This document shows positions 1 to 6,236 of a DNA stretch of 7,986 nt, piece after piece. Location of the stretch: contig JAIVHD010000017.1 of NCBI GenBank assembly GCA_020201235.1, forward strand, positions 1 to 7,986, written 5' to 3'. A program made the position numbers and the translations under genes. Position 1 is the stretch's first letter; the number at the start of each line of letters is the position of its first letter. Source of the DNA: Lysobacteraceae bacterium (lineage in GTDB: Bacteria > Pseudomonadota > Gammaproteobacteria > Xanthomonadales > Wenzhouxiangellaceae). The notes beneath the pieces are model-generated. The model had not been told where the DNA came from. It was given only the letters and a program-made list of their open reading frames with translations, and searched no databases.

Positions 1-3000
1 GTTTCAGGACGCGTCGCTGGATATCTGGGATAAAAAATATCGACTGAAATCCAAGGGTGGGGAAGTCGTAGACGCAACAATCGATGATACGTATCAAAGG
101 GTGGCGCGCGCACTGGCCGATGCCGAACACGACCATGAGGCGCGTGAGCACTGGTACCGCGAATTCCTGTGGGCGCTGCGGCGTGGCGTCATCCCGGCCG
201 GGCGCATTACCTCCAATGCCGGCGCGCAGGCCTACAAGCCGGCCACCTCGACCATCAACTGCACGGTCTCGGGCACCATCGGCGACTCGATGAACGACAT
301 CCTGGGCAAGGTGCACGAGGCCGGGCTGACTTTGAAAGCCGGATGCGTGGCGCCCGATACGTCGGTGGTAACTGAGCAGGGTGTCGTCACTGCCCGGCGC
401 GCGGTCGAGGAAAAGCACGAAATGATGCTGAGCTACGATCGTGACTCGGGACGCTTCGAAATGCGCAGGATCGTTGAACACATGACCACCCATGTGCCGC
501 GTGCAGAGAATATCGAGCTGGTCTCCAACGGCGCCCGACTGAAGACGTCGATCAAGCATCCGGTGCTTGTATTTCGCGATGACCGTCTGGTATACCTACG
601 CGCTGACCAGGTTCGTGGCGGCGATGCGCTGGTCCACCGCCAGCTCGAATGGCGTGCAGATGAATCGACGGCCGATACGGCCTGGTTTGCCGGTGCGCAC
701 CTGGGCGATGGCTCGGCCTATCCGAAGCACCATCAGTACAAGTCCAGCCGCAGTTTCTGGGCCAAACGTGCTGAAAAAGCGGGGCAGCGATTGATTTTCA
801 AGATTCGCGCTGCCGAGCGTGAGGTCGTCGAACGCTATGCCGCGTTTTTCAATGGGTTTTGTGGCTCCACCGCGCGGGTCGTACATGCACATACACCGAA
901 CGGCACGGATGTCTGGGATTACACAGTGGCCAGCTTCGAGGCCAGCCGCGCTGCCGAGCTGATCGACAACCAGATCGGGCGCAAGGCAGGAAAGCTGCAG
1001 GTTCCGCGCTGGATCGCCGAGCGTCCTGACGAGTACTTCCTCCCGTTCCTGGCCGGACTGATCGACACCGACGGCACGGTTTCAATCGAGCGCGGCAGTG
1101 TCACCATCGCTACGGCGAGCCCGGCATTTGCCGAAAACCTCAAGGCGCTGCTAGGGTTGTTCGGTGTACATGGTGGCATTACGCTCCGCAAGAGCCGAAG
1201 TCATATATACAACGGCAACGTGATCCGCGACGTCGGCGCTGCCATGATCAAGATTTCCGATTCGCATTTCCTGCAGCGAGTTGCTGAATATATGGCCGAC
1301 AGCGGCAAGCGCGATCGTATCGAATGTCACGCCAGCGCGGCTGGACAATACGACCATTACGCCATGCCTGCGGCACTGCGCGAAGCGCTTGCCGGGGAAA
1401 TCGATTCGCTTTCGCATACCGAACGACTGAAGCTGGGCTTTTACCACGGTTACCACGAAAAGAATCGAATCAGCCGCATCTGGCTTGATCGCTGGGAGAT
1501 GCGCTTCCCACATTTCAAGCCCGTCATCGATTTCGCCCGCACGCTACGGCCGCTGGATTCGGTCGCGCGGAATCTTGACATCGGCGAGACCTTTTACGAC
1601 TTCACCGTAGAAGGCCATCACAACTATCTGGCCGGCGAGTCGGGCCTTATGGTGATCCATAACTGCGGCATCGGCTACGAGTTCTCCACGCTCAGGCCCA
1701 AGGGCGCCTACGTGTCCGGCGCCGGCGCCTACACCTCGGGCCCGATGTCGTTCATGGATATCTACGACAAGATGTGTTTCACCGTCTCGTCGGCCGGGGG
1801 GCGACGCGGCGCACAGATGGCGACGTTCGATGTCGCCCATCCGGATGTGATGGATTTCATCCGCGCCAAGCGCGAAAACGGCGTGCTGCGCCAATTCAAT
1901 TGCTCGCTGCTGATCGCCGACGCGTTCATCGACGCCGTTCGGCAGGAAACCGACTGGCCGCTGGTGTTCCCGGTGCTCGAATCCGAGGCCGGCGACCTGG
2001 ACCTGAAAGATCCCGAACAGGTCATCTGGCGCGAATGGCCGATCCAGTCCGGCTACGTCAGCAACGAAGAAGGCCTGGTGGCCTGCAGGATCTACAAGAA
2101 GGTTCCGGCCAAGCGGCTGTGGAACATGATCATGTCGTCGACCTACGACTACGCCGAGCCTGGCTTCATCCTGATCGATCAATACAATGTGATGAACAAC
2201 AACTGGTGGTGCGAGAATATCCGTGCGACCAATCCCTGCGTGACGGCGGATACCTGGGTGCATACAGCGAAAGGACCGCGTCAGGTCGCCGATCTGCTCA
2301 ACCGGCCATTTCTGGCTCGCGTGGACGGCCAGGATCATGCTACCGGTCCTGAAGGGTTTTTCCGTACCGCAACCAAGAGCGTGTTTCGACTGACTACCGC
2401 GGAAGGGTATGAACTGCGGCTGACCGAAGATCACCGTGTACGCCGCGTCACCGAGTTCACGCGTTACCGGGCGGATACGGAATGGTGCGAGGCAAGCACG
2501 CTGGTTCCGGGAGACCGAGTGGTTCTCAACGATCATCGCGATAGCGCCGAGTGGGATGGCCGGTATACGCGCGAGCAAGGTTATCTGCTTGGGCTTCTGG
2601 TGGGTGATGGCACGCTCAAGAAGGACGAGGCAGTGCTGTCGGCGTGGAAGCCGGCGGCAGTCGTCAACGGGAGTCCTGCCGGTGGCGGCGTCGAGGCGGT
2701 CATGGCCAAAGCCCGCCTTATTCACCACCCTTCCTACTGCGGCGCCGTTAGGCCCGCGTCTGCGGCGTTTCGTTCGGTCGCAAGTCCTCATCGTACGGGC
2801 GAGTACGCCTGCGGCTTGCTCGGTCGCGAAACGCCACAGCCACTGGGCCTGACAGCGCCTCGCGACGGAAGGGTGGTGAATAAGGCGGGCGAAACATTGG
2901 CGGCCGCACAAACACTGCCGCATCGATCAGACTTCAATGGCTGGCGGGAAATATCAGGGCGCAACGAATATCGACTGACATTGAGTGCGGTGCGGAATCT

Positions 3001-4726
3001 GGCGCTGGAAGTCGGCATGAAGCCCGGCGACAAGGCCATCACGCCTCAAGTCGAACAGGCGTCGTCGAGTTTCTACCGTGGCTTTTTACGCGGCCTTTTC
3101 GATGCTGACGGCTCGGTTCAAGGCCGCCAGTCGAAAGGCGTAAGCATTCGCCTCGCTCAGTCCGACCTGGATCGGCTCAAGGCCGTGCAGAGAATGCTGC
3201 TTCGTATCGGAATCGCTTCCCGGTTGTATCGGGATCGGCGTAGCGCGAGTTCGACTTCGCTGCCCGACGGACGTGGCGGACACGCTGATTACAACACCGC
3301 AGCCCAGCATGAACTGGTCATCGCCGGGGAAAACCTTGCGCGCTTCGATCAGGAAATCGGCTTTGCCGATCGCGAAAAGAACGATCGGCTCAAGCAGTCG
3401 CTGGACAGTTACAAGCGGACATTGAATCGCGAACGGTTTGTCGCGCGCGTTGTTGCTGTGGAAAACGACGGCGTCGAAGACGTCTACGACGTTCAGGTCC
3501 CGGGCATCAACACTTTCGATGGAAACGGTCTGCACGCACACAATTGTGGCGAGCAGGGCTTGCCCCCCTACGGCTCATGCTTACTGGGATCCGTCAACCT
3601 CACCCGCTTCGTCGACAAGCCCTTTACTGAAGAAGCCAGCTTCAACTGGGACGACTACCGCAAGGCGGTCAAGGTATTTACGCGCATGCTCGACAACGTG
3701 GTCGAGATCAACGGGCTTCCATTGAAACAACAGCGCCACGAAATCGAATACAAGCGCCGCCACGGCATGGGTTTCCTGGGGCTGGGTTCCACGCTGACCA
3801 TGCTGCGCAAGAAGTACGGCCAGGCTGACTCGCTGGAGTTCACCGAGAAAGTCAGCCGCGAAATGGCCGTGGCCGGTTGGGAAGCCGGGCTGGAACTGGC
3901 TGAGGAAAAAGGCCCGGCGCCGATCATGATCGACGAGTTCGACGTCACGCCAGAGATGCTGCGCAAGCGCCCGGAAATGGTCCGCGACGGCTACAAGCCC
4001 GGCGACAAGGTCCGGGGCAGGGTGCTGCACGCGCGCTACAGCCGCTACATGCAGAAGGTGGCCGAAGTCGCGCCCGAGCTGGTCGAAAAGCTGGCGGAGA
4101 CCGGTGCCCGTTTCACCCATCACACCTCGATTGCGCCCACCGGCACCATTTCGCTGTCGCTGGCCAACAACGCGTCCAACGGCATCGAGCCGAGCTTTGC
4201 CCATTATTACAACCGCAACGTGATTCGCGAGGGCAAGAAGAGCAAGGAAAAGGTCAGCGTGTATTCCTACGAGCTTCTGGCCTACAAGACCCTGGTCAAC
4301 CCGAAGGCGATGCCGTTCACTGAAGACCCGGAAGAACAGCTGCCGGACTACTTTCTGACCTCCGAGAGCATCTCGCCCAAAGAGCACGTCGCCATCCAGG
4401 CCGCAGCGCAGAAGTGGATCGACTCATCCATCTCCAAGACCGCCAACGTGCCAACGGATTATCCCTACGAGGACTTCAAGGATATCTACCTCGATGCCTG
4501 GGAACAGTGCCTGAAAGGCTGCACCACCTTCCGCTTCAACCCCGAAGCATTCCAGGGCGTACTGGTCACCGACAAAGACCTGGAAAACACCACCTACGTG
4601 TTCGAGCTGGAAGACGGCCAGAAGATCGAGCTCAAAGGCGGGGAAGAGGTGGAGTATGACGGGGAAATGCACACCGCCGCCAATCTGTTTGATGCCCTTA
4701 AAGAAGGCTATTACGGCAAATTCTGA
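1..4726 (+). CDS. nrdJ: Adenosylcobalamin-dependent (class II) ribonucleotide reductase, catalytic subunit NrdJa, 5'-partial, with two inteins
   Basis: Reduces ribonucleotides to deoxyribonucleotides using a B12-derived radical. The frame is open at the left edge (first full codon at base 2), so the N-terminus is missing; the GTG at 101 lies inside conserved sequence and is not the start. Visible: 1574 residues, of which 698 are extein. Extein landmarks: TINC Cys at residue 87 (codon 260), matching the redox Cys of the family; NPCGEQ with Asn 744, radical Cys 1182 and Glu 1184; partner Cys 1193 in YGSCLLGSVNL, eleven residues after the radical Cys as in Thermotoga NrdJ; PTGTISL from base 4136; ASNGIEPSF beyond it. 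It ends in DALKEGYYGKF without the C-terminal Cys-rich tail, which the separate gene at 5309 supplies, as in Pseudomonas NrdJa/NrdJb. Inteins occupy residues 115-554 and 746-1181. The class and two-part arrangement are well supported; the true start and promoter cannot be seen. Confidence 0.96.
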   Translation, partial: FQDASLDIWDKKYRLKSKGGEVVDATIDDTYQRVARALADAEHDHEAREHWYREFLWALRRGVIPAGRITSNAGAQAYKPATSTINCTVSGTIGDSMNDILGKVHEAGLTLKAGCVAPDTSVVTEQGVVTARRAVEEKHEMMLSYDRDSGRFEMRRIVEHMTTHVPRAENIELVSNGARLKTSIKHPVLVFRDDRLVYLRADQVRGGDALVHRQLEWRADESTADTAWFAGAHLGDGSAYPKHHQYKSSRSFWAKRAEKAGQRLIFKIRAAEREVVERYAAFFNGFCGSTARVVHAHTPNGTDVWDYTVASFEASRAAELIDNQIGRKAGKLQVPRWIAERPDEYFLPFLAGLIDTDGTVSIERGSVTIATASPAFAENLKALLGLFGVHGGITLRKSRSHIYNGNVIRDVGAAMIKISDSHFLQRVAEYMADSGKRDRIECHASAAGQYDHYAMPAALREALAGEIDSLSHTERLKLGFYHGYHEKNRISRIWLDRWEMRFPHFKPVIDFARTLRPLDSVARNLDIGETFYDFTVEGHHNYLAGESGLMVIHNCGIGYEFSTLRPKGAYVSGAGAYTSGPMSFMDIYDKMCFTVSSAGGRRGAQMATFDVAHPDVMDFIRAKRENGVLRQFNCSLLIADAFIDAVRQETDWPLVFPVLESEAGDLDLKDPEQVIWREWPIQSGYVSNEEGLVACRIYKKVPAKRLWNMIMSSTYDYAEPGFILIDQYNVMNNNWWCENIRATNPCVTADTWVHTAKGPRQVADLLNRPFLARVDGQDHATGPEGFFRTATKSVFRLTTAEGYELRLTEDHRVRRVTEFTRYRADTEWCEASTLVPGDRVVLNDHRDSAEWDGRYTREQGYLLGLLVGDGTLKKDEAVLSAWKPAAVVNGSPAGGGVEAVMAKARLIHHPSYCGAVRPASAAFRSVASPHRTGEYACGLLGRETPQPLGLTAPRDGRVVNKAGETLAAAQTLPHRSDFNGWREISGRNEYRLTLSAVRNLALEVGMKPGDKAITPQVEQASSSFYRGFLRGLFDADGSVQGRQSKGVSIRLAQSDLDRLKAVQRMLLRIGIASRLYRDRRSASSTSLPDGRGGHADYNTAAQHELVIAGENLARFDQEIGFADREKNDRLKQSLDSYKRTLNRERFVARVVAVENDGVEDVYDVQVPGINTFDGNGLHAHNCGEQGLPPYGSCLLGSVNLTRFVDKPFTEEASFNWDDYRKAVKVFTRMLDNVVEINGLPLKQQRHEIEYKRRHGMGFLGLGSTLTMLRKKYGQADSLEFTEKVSREMAVAGWEAGLELAEEKGPAPIMIDEFDVTPEMLRKRPEMVRDGYKPGDKVRGRVLHARYSRYMQKVAEVAPELVEKLAETGARFTHHTSIAPTGTISLSLANNASNGIEPSFAHYYNRNVIREGKKSKEKVSVYSYELLAYKTLVNPKAMPFTEDPEEQLPDYFLTSESISPKEHVAIQAAAQKWIDSSISKTANVPTDYPYEDFKDIYLDAWEQCLKGCTTFRFNPEAFQGVLVTDKDLENTTYVFELEDGQKIELKGGEEVEYDGEMHTAANLFDALKEGYYGKF
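344..1663 (+). other. Intein 1 in NrdJa (440 aa, DOD/LAGLIDADG homing endonuclease type)
   Basis: A self-splicing protein insert between KAG and CGIGYEF of the reductase. It begins with Cys1 (CVAPDTSVVT, block A). Block B has Thr68 and His72 (KTSIKHPV). The first endonuclease motif is FAGAHLGDG at residues 115-123 and the second is LAGLIDTDG at 236-244; both retain the terminal Asp expected to bind metal. Block F is YDFTVEGHHNYLA from about residue 418, and block G ends VIHN, with penultimate His439 and terminal Asn440, followed by Cys as the +1 residue. All residues needed for class 1 splicing are therefore present. The 440-aa length is typical of an intein with an endonuclease domain. Both splicing and endonuclease activity look intact by motif; activity itself is inferred. 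Confidence 0.95.
2237..3544 (+). other. Intein 2 in NrdJa (436 aa, DOD endonuclease), interrupting the radical-cysteine motif NP/CGE
   Basis: The insert splits NP from CGEQ, so the +1 extein residue is the thiyl-radical cysteine itself. Block A is CVTADTWVHTAKG; block B has Thr63 and His66 (LTEDHRV). Endonuclease motifs are LLGLLVGDG at residues 117-125 and FLRGLFDADG at 283-292, both with the catalytic Asp. Block F is VYDVQVPGINTF from about 416, and block G ends GLHAHN with His435 and Asn436. Residues 159-218 are not intein-like: they are encoded by a 180-bp palindrome (see the entry at 2711). Without it the intein is 376 aa and would read AVMAKA directly into ETLAAAQTLPHRSDF, a plausible continuous helix. 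Splicing blocks are intact. Endonuclease activity is uncertain because the extra 60 residues lie between its two motifs. Confidence 0.95.
2711..2890. mobile_element. 180-bp MITE-like palindromic element inserted in frame inside intein 2
   Basis: The termini 2711-2734 and 2867-2890 are a perfect 24-bp inverted repeat; the left arm starts GCCCGCCTTATTCACCAC. Pairing continues inward imperfectly, including a TTAGGCCC-like block at 2748-2754 with 2845-2851 and GGCGTTTCG (2764-2772) with CGAAACGCC (2826-2834). The apex is CGTAC 2792-2796 with GTACG 2803-2807 around a six-base loop, almost exactly at the centre. The whole segment could therefore fold as one hairpin in DNA or mRNA. It is exactly 60 codons and begins and ends on codon boundaries. 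No transposase is encoded and I see no convincing target-site duplication, so 'MITE-like' is inferred from the structure. An alternative is an internally evolved palindrome, but the local protein sequence (Ser/Arg/Gly-rich, unlike an endonuclease core) favours insertion. Confidence 0.8.
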
Positions 4727-4730
4727 TGGG

Positions 4731-4870
4731 ACTTCGTCAGACACTCGTATCCAGCGTTTCGCGTCGCCACGTGCTTCCTCACGCACTTGATGTGCGCTCC
4801 GGAGTCACGCGGCTTGCGAAGCCTTGGCTACGAGCGTCTGACTGTGCCCCATCGCGTAGCGGGCTTGGGC
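4731..4870. repeat. REP-like hairpin repeat, copy A
   Basis: Starts five bases after the nrdJa stop. It shares an ordered set of blocks with copies B and C: CTTCG.CAG, then CAGCGTTT, TCCTCACGCAC, GTGCGCTCCGGA, AAGCCTTGGCTACGAGCG and CTGTGCC. Flanks of the TCCTCAyGCAC / GTGCrCTCC core are partly self-complementary (GCGTTTCGCGTCGCCACGTGC against GAGTCACGCGGCTTGCGAAGC), giving a long imperfect stem. It continues into GTAGCGGGCTTGGG, which copy B also has. Its position right after the stop suggests it could protect or define the 3' end of the mRNA, which is inferred. Confidence 0.7.
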
Positions 4871-4901
4871 GAAACCCAGGATCAAAATTACATTCTGATA
4901 T

Positions 4902-5043
4902 GGCTTCGCAGGAAATCCAAATTCAGCGTTTTGATCCGGCCGAGCATCCTCACGCACACAGCAGGCGCGCTTTGGGGTCTCGGCTGGCCCAAAGTCTTGC
5001 TTATGAGCGCCGTGCTGTGCCATATCTCGTAGCGGACTTAGGT
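4902..5043. repeat. REP-like hairpin repeat, copy B (tandem with A)
   Basis: Same block order as copy A, about 171 bases downstream and in the same orientation: GGCTTCGCAGG, TTCAGCGTTTTG, GCATCCTCACGCAC, GGCCCAAAGTCTTGC, TATGAGCGCC, CTGTGCC and CTCGTAGCGGACTTAGG. The outer stem pairs GTTTTGATCCGGCCGAG with CTCGGCTGGCCCAAAG. The loop half is the most diverged: the usual GTGCGCTCCGGA reads GGCGCGCTTTGGGG. It holds no credible gene; the open frames across it are accidental. Confidence 0.7.
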
Positions 5044-5097
5044 GGCGGTGCCCCACCCCGTAGGGAGTTGGGAGAGCGGCGTCCGGAAAAGAAACTC

Positions 5098-5127
5098 CGT
5101 CGTCCCGGCCGCCGAGCCGGGACGACG
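5098..5127. repeat. Perfect 12-bp hairpin, REP type
   Basis: CGTCGTCCCGGC at 5098-5109 is the exact reverse complement of GCCGGGACGACG at 5116-5127, around a six-base loop. Many proteobacteria carry short repeats of the kind GTCCCGGC..GCCGGGAC. No T-run follows on the + strand, so it is not a standard terminator in that direction. On the opposite strand the bases after the stem are moderately T-rich, but no minus-strand gene needs one. Confidence 0.65.
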
Positions 5128-5182
5128 ATACGCAACCGTGGACTGTCGACGGCGATCATTGCGTCGGAAACCGAATTTCGTA

Positions 5183-5212
5183 GGGTGCGTTGAGCCGAAG
5201 GCGAAGCGCACC
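5183..5212. repeat. GGGTGCGTTGAGC..GCGCACC hairpin repeat
   Basis: GGTGCG at 5184-5189 pairs with CGCACC at 5207-5212, with partial pairing between. It belongs by appearance to a widespread bacterial repeat, TAGGGTGCGTTgagC....GCGCACC, seen in many intergenic regions. No coding role is visible. Confidence 0.55.
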
Positions 5213-5227
5213 GTGGACACCAAAAAT

Positions 5228-5256
5228 TTGACAAATCACCATTCTGGAACGATCAT
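5228..5256 (+). promoter_or_regulatory. Putative sigma70 promoter for nrdJb
   Basis: A perfect TTGACA -35 box lies at 5228-5233. After a 17-base spacer comes GATCAT at 5251-5256, which matches four of six positions of TATAAT. Transcription would begin near 5263, giving a leader of roughly 45 bases before the ATG at 5309. If real, nrdJb can be transcribed independently of nrdJa. No clear NrdR box or cobalamin riboswitch is seen in the leader. Confidence 0.45.
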
Positions 5257-5297
5257 CAACCCAACGTCGACGTCCGAGCGGGCCGCGACCCGGGGGT

Positions 5298-5302
5298 AGG
5301 AG
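5298..5302 (+). promoter_or_regulatory. Ribosome binding site of nrdJb
   Basis: AGGAG ends six bases before the ATG at 5309, within GGGGGTAGGAGAAAACC. It is the strongest Shine-Dalgarno sequence in the window and fixes the nrdJb start. Confidence 0.8.
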
Positions 5303-5308
5303 AAAACC

Positions 5309-6079
5309 ATGGCAGTACAGATCAGTAAGAAAATCGTCGGCTACCAGGTCAAGGACAAAAAACAAGGCCAGGTCACAGAAGCCAGCAGCACAGCCTCGGC
5401 AAGTGAGCCGGCCGACAAGAAGACCGCCGACATCATCCGCATGCACGAAAAGCTCGAGCGACCCGAAGGCATGGAATGCCTGGAGGGTGCGACCTACAAG
5501 ATCCGCACGCCCCTGGACGACCACGCGCTGTACGTCACCATCAACGACATCGTGCTCAACCTCGGCACCGAGCACGAAGTGCGCCGGCCGTTCGAAATTT
5601 TTATCAACTCCAAGAACATGGACCACTTCCAGTGGATCGTCGCGCTCACCCGCGTCATGTCGGCAGTATTCAGAAAAGGCGGCGACGTCACCTTCCTGTC
5701 CGAAGAACTCCAGGCCGTGTTCGACCCCAAGGGCGGCTACTTCAAACCCGGCGGAAGATTCGTGCCCTCGATCGTCGCCGACATCGGCGCCGTGGTCGAA
5801 CACCACTTCAAGCGCATCGGCCTGCTCGAGCCCGACGAGCTCTCCGAGCAGCATCAATTAATGTTGAAAGAAAAGCGGGCCGAATTCGAAGCGCGCGAGA
5901 GCGGCGAAACTGACTCGGTCCGGATGACGTTGAATCAGGGAGCGGCCAATGTGGGCGCGGGAGAAGACACTGGGTATCCGGCCTCGGCGGCGTTGTGTCA
6001 TAAGTGCAGTACAAAGGCGTTGGTGTTGATGGATGGGTGTCAGACTTGTTTGGCCTGCGGCTATTCAAAATGCGGGTAG
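5309..6079 (+). CDS. nrdJb: Class II ribonucleotide reductase small partner NrdJb (TSCPD-type C-terminal part), 256 aa
   Basis: Supplies the C-terminal portion that single-chain NrdJ enzymes carry at their end. Residues 1-10 (MAVQISKKIV) lead into a variable linker to about 37. The conserved globular part runs from about 40 to 175, including KIRTPLDDHALYVTIND, NLGTEHEVRRPFEIFINSKNM and DIGAVVEHHF, the region usually called the TSCPD domain. A poorly conserved charged linker follows to about 227. The tail has six cysteines: 230 and 233 (CHKC), 244 and 247 (CQTC), 250 and 255 (CGYSKCG). By analogy with other NrdJ proteins, the first four could bind zinc and the last pair is expected to re-reduce the active-site disulfide of NrdJa; both roles are inferred. 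In Pseudomonas the two genes are nearly adjacent and both are needed, whereas here 582 bases of repeats separate them. Confidence 0.92.
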   Translation: MAVQISKKIVGYQVKDKKQGQVTEASSTASASEPADKKTADIIRMHEKLERPEGMECLEGATYKIRTPLDDHALYVTINDIVLNLGTEHEVRRPFEIFINSKNMDHFQWIVALTRVMSAVFRKGGDVTFLSEELQAVFDPKGGYFKPGGRFVPSIVADIGAVVEHHFKRIGLLEPDELSEQHQLMLKEKRAEFEARESGETDSVRMTLNQGAANVGAGEDTGYPASAALCHKCSTKALVLMDGCQTCLACGYSKCG

Positions 6080-6080
6080 C

Positions 6081-6203
6081 GGCTTCGCCAGGACGACGCA
6101 TGCTGCGTTTTGACCCGATTCGGCTGTCCTCATGCACTGATATGTGCACTCCGGAATCCGAATCGGGCCAAAGCCTTGCCTGCGCCGCCCTGGCTGTGCC
6201 GCT
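6081..6203. repeat. REP-like hairpin repeat, copy C
   Basis: Begins two bases after the nrdJb stop and repeats the block order of A and B: GGCTTCGCCAGG, GCGTTTTGACC, TGTCCTCATGCAC, GTGCACTCCGGA, CAAAGCCTTGCC and CTGGCTGTGCC. It has the best preserved stem of the three: GCGTTTTGACCCGATTCGG against CCGAATCGGGCCAAAGC, with TGCAC/GTGCA at the apex around TGATAT. The placement after a stop codon mirrors copy A after nrdJa. It marks the boundary between the GC-rich reductase region and the AT-richer genes that follow. Confidence 0.7.
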
Positions 6204-6236
6204 TTCATTTGGTTTGGCAGAGTGCTGTCTGCAAGT

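Noticed and set aside
2746..2754. GTTAGGC inside the palindrome as an integron attC core site
   Set aside because: It matches GTTRRRY, but the partner RYYYAAC is missing on the complementary arm (GCCTGAC instead) and there is no cassette context. Probably chance.
1544..2923. A 459-codon open frame on the minus strand
   Set aside because: It is antisense to nrdJa and both intein regions, follows the GC-rich codon pattern of the real gene, and has no recognisable domain. It is open across the palindrome only because of that element's symmetry.
3581..4387. A 268-codon open frame on the minus strand
   Set aside because: It is a shadow of the strongly conserved NrdJa C-terminal region and shows no family resemblance.
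4731..5043. CRISPR array
   Set aside because: The repeats are long, diverged and only two in tandem, with no regular short spacers.
5098..5130. Rho-independent terminator
   Set aside because: The stem is strong but no T-run follows on the + strand, and it lies about 370 bases after the nrdJa stop. A REP-type repeat explains it better.
4726..5193. A 155-codon frame whose ATG overlaps the nrdJa stop (TGATG)
   Set aside because: The overlap looks like translational coupling, but the frame simply translates repeat copies A and B and the two hairpins. The Arg/Pro-rich product has no protein-like features.
5250..5308. Cobalamin riboswitch in front of nrdJb
   Set aside because: The leader after the proposed promoter is only about 45 bases, too short, and no B12-box-like sequence is seen.
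6144..6236. An upstream in-frame start that would extend the membrane protein by 31 residues
   Set aside because: The extension mostly translates repeat copy C, which occurs elsewhere outside any gene. The ATG at 6237 is the better start.
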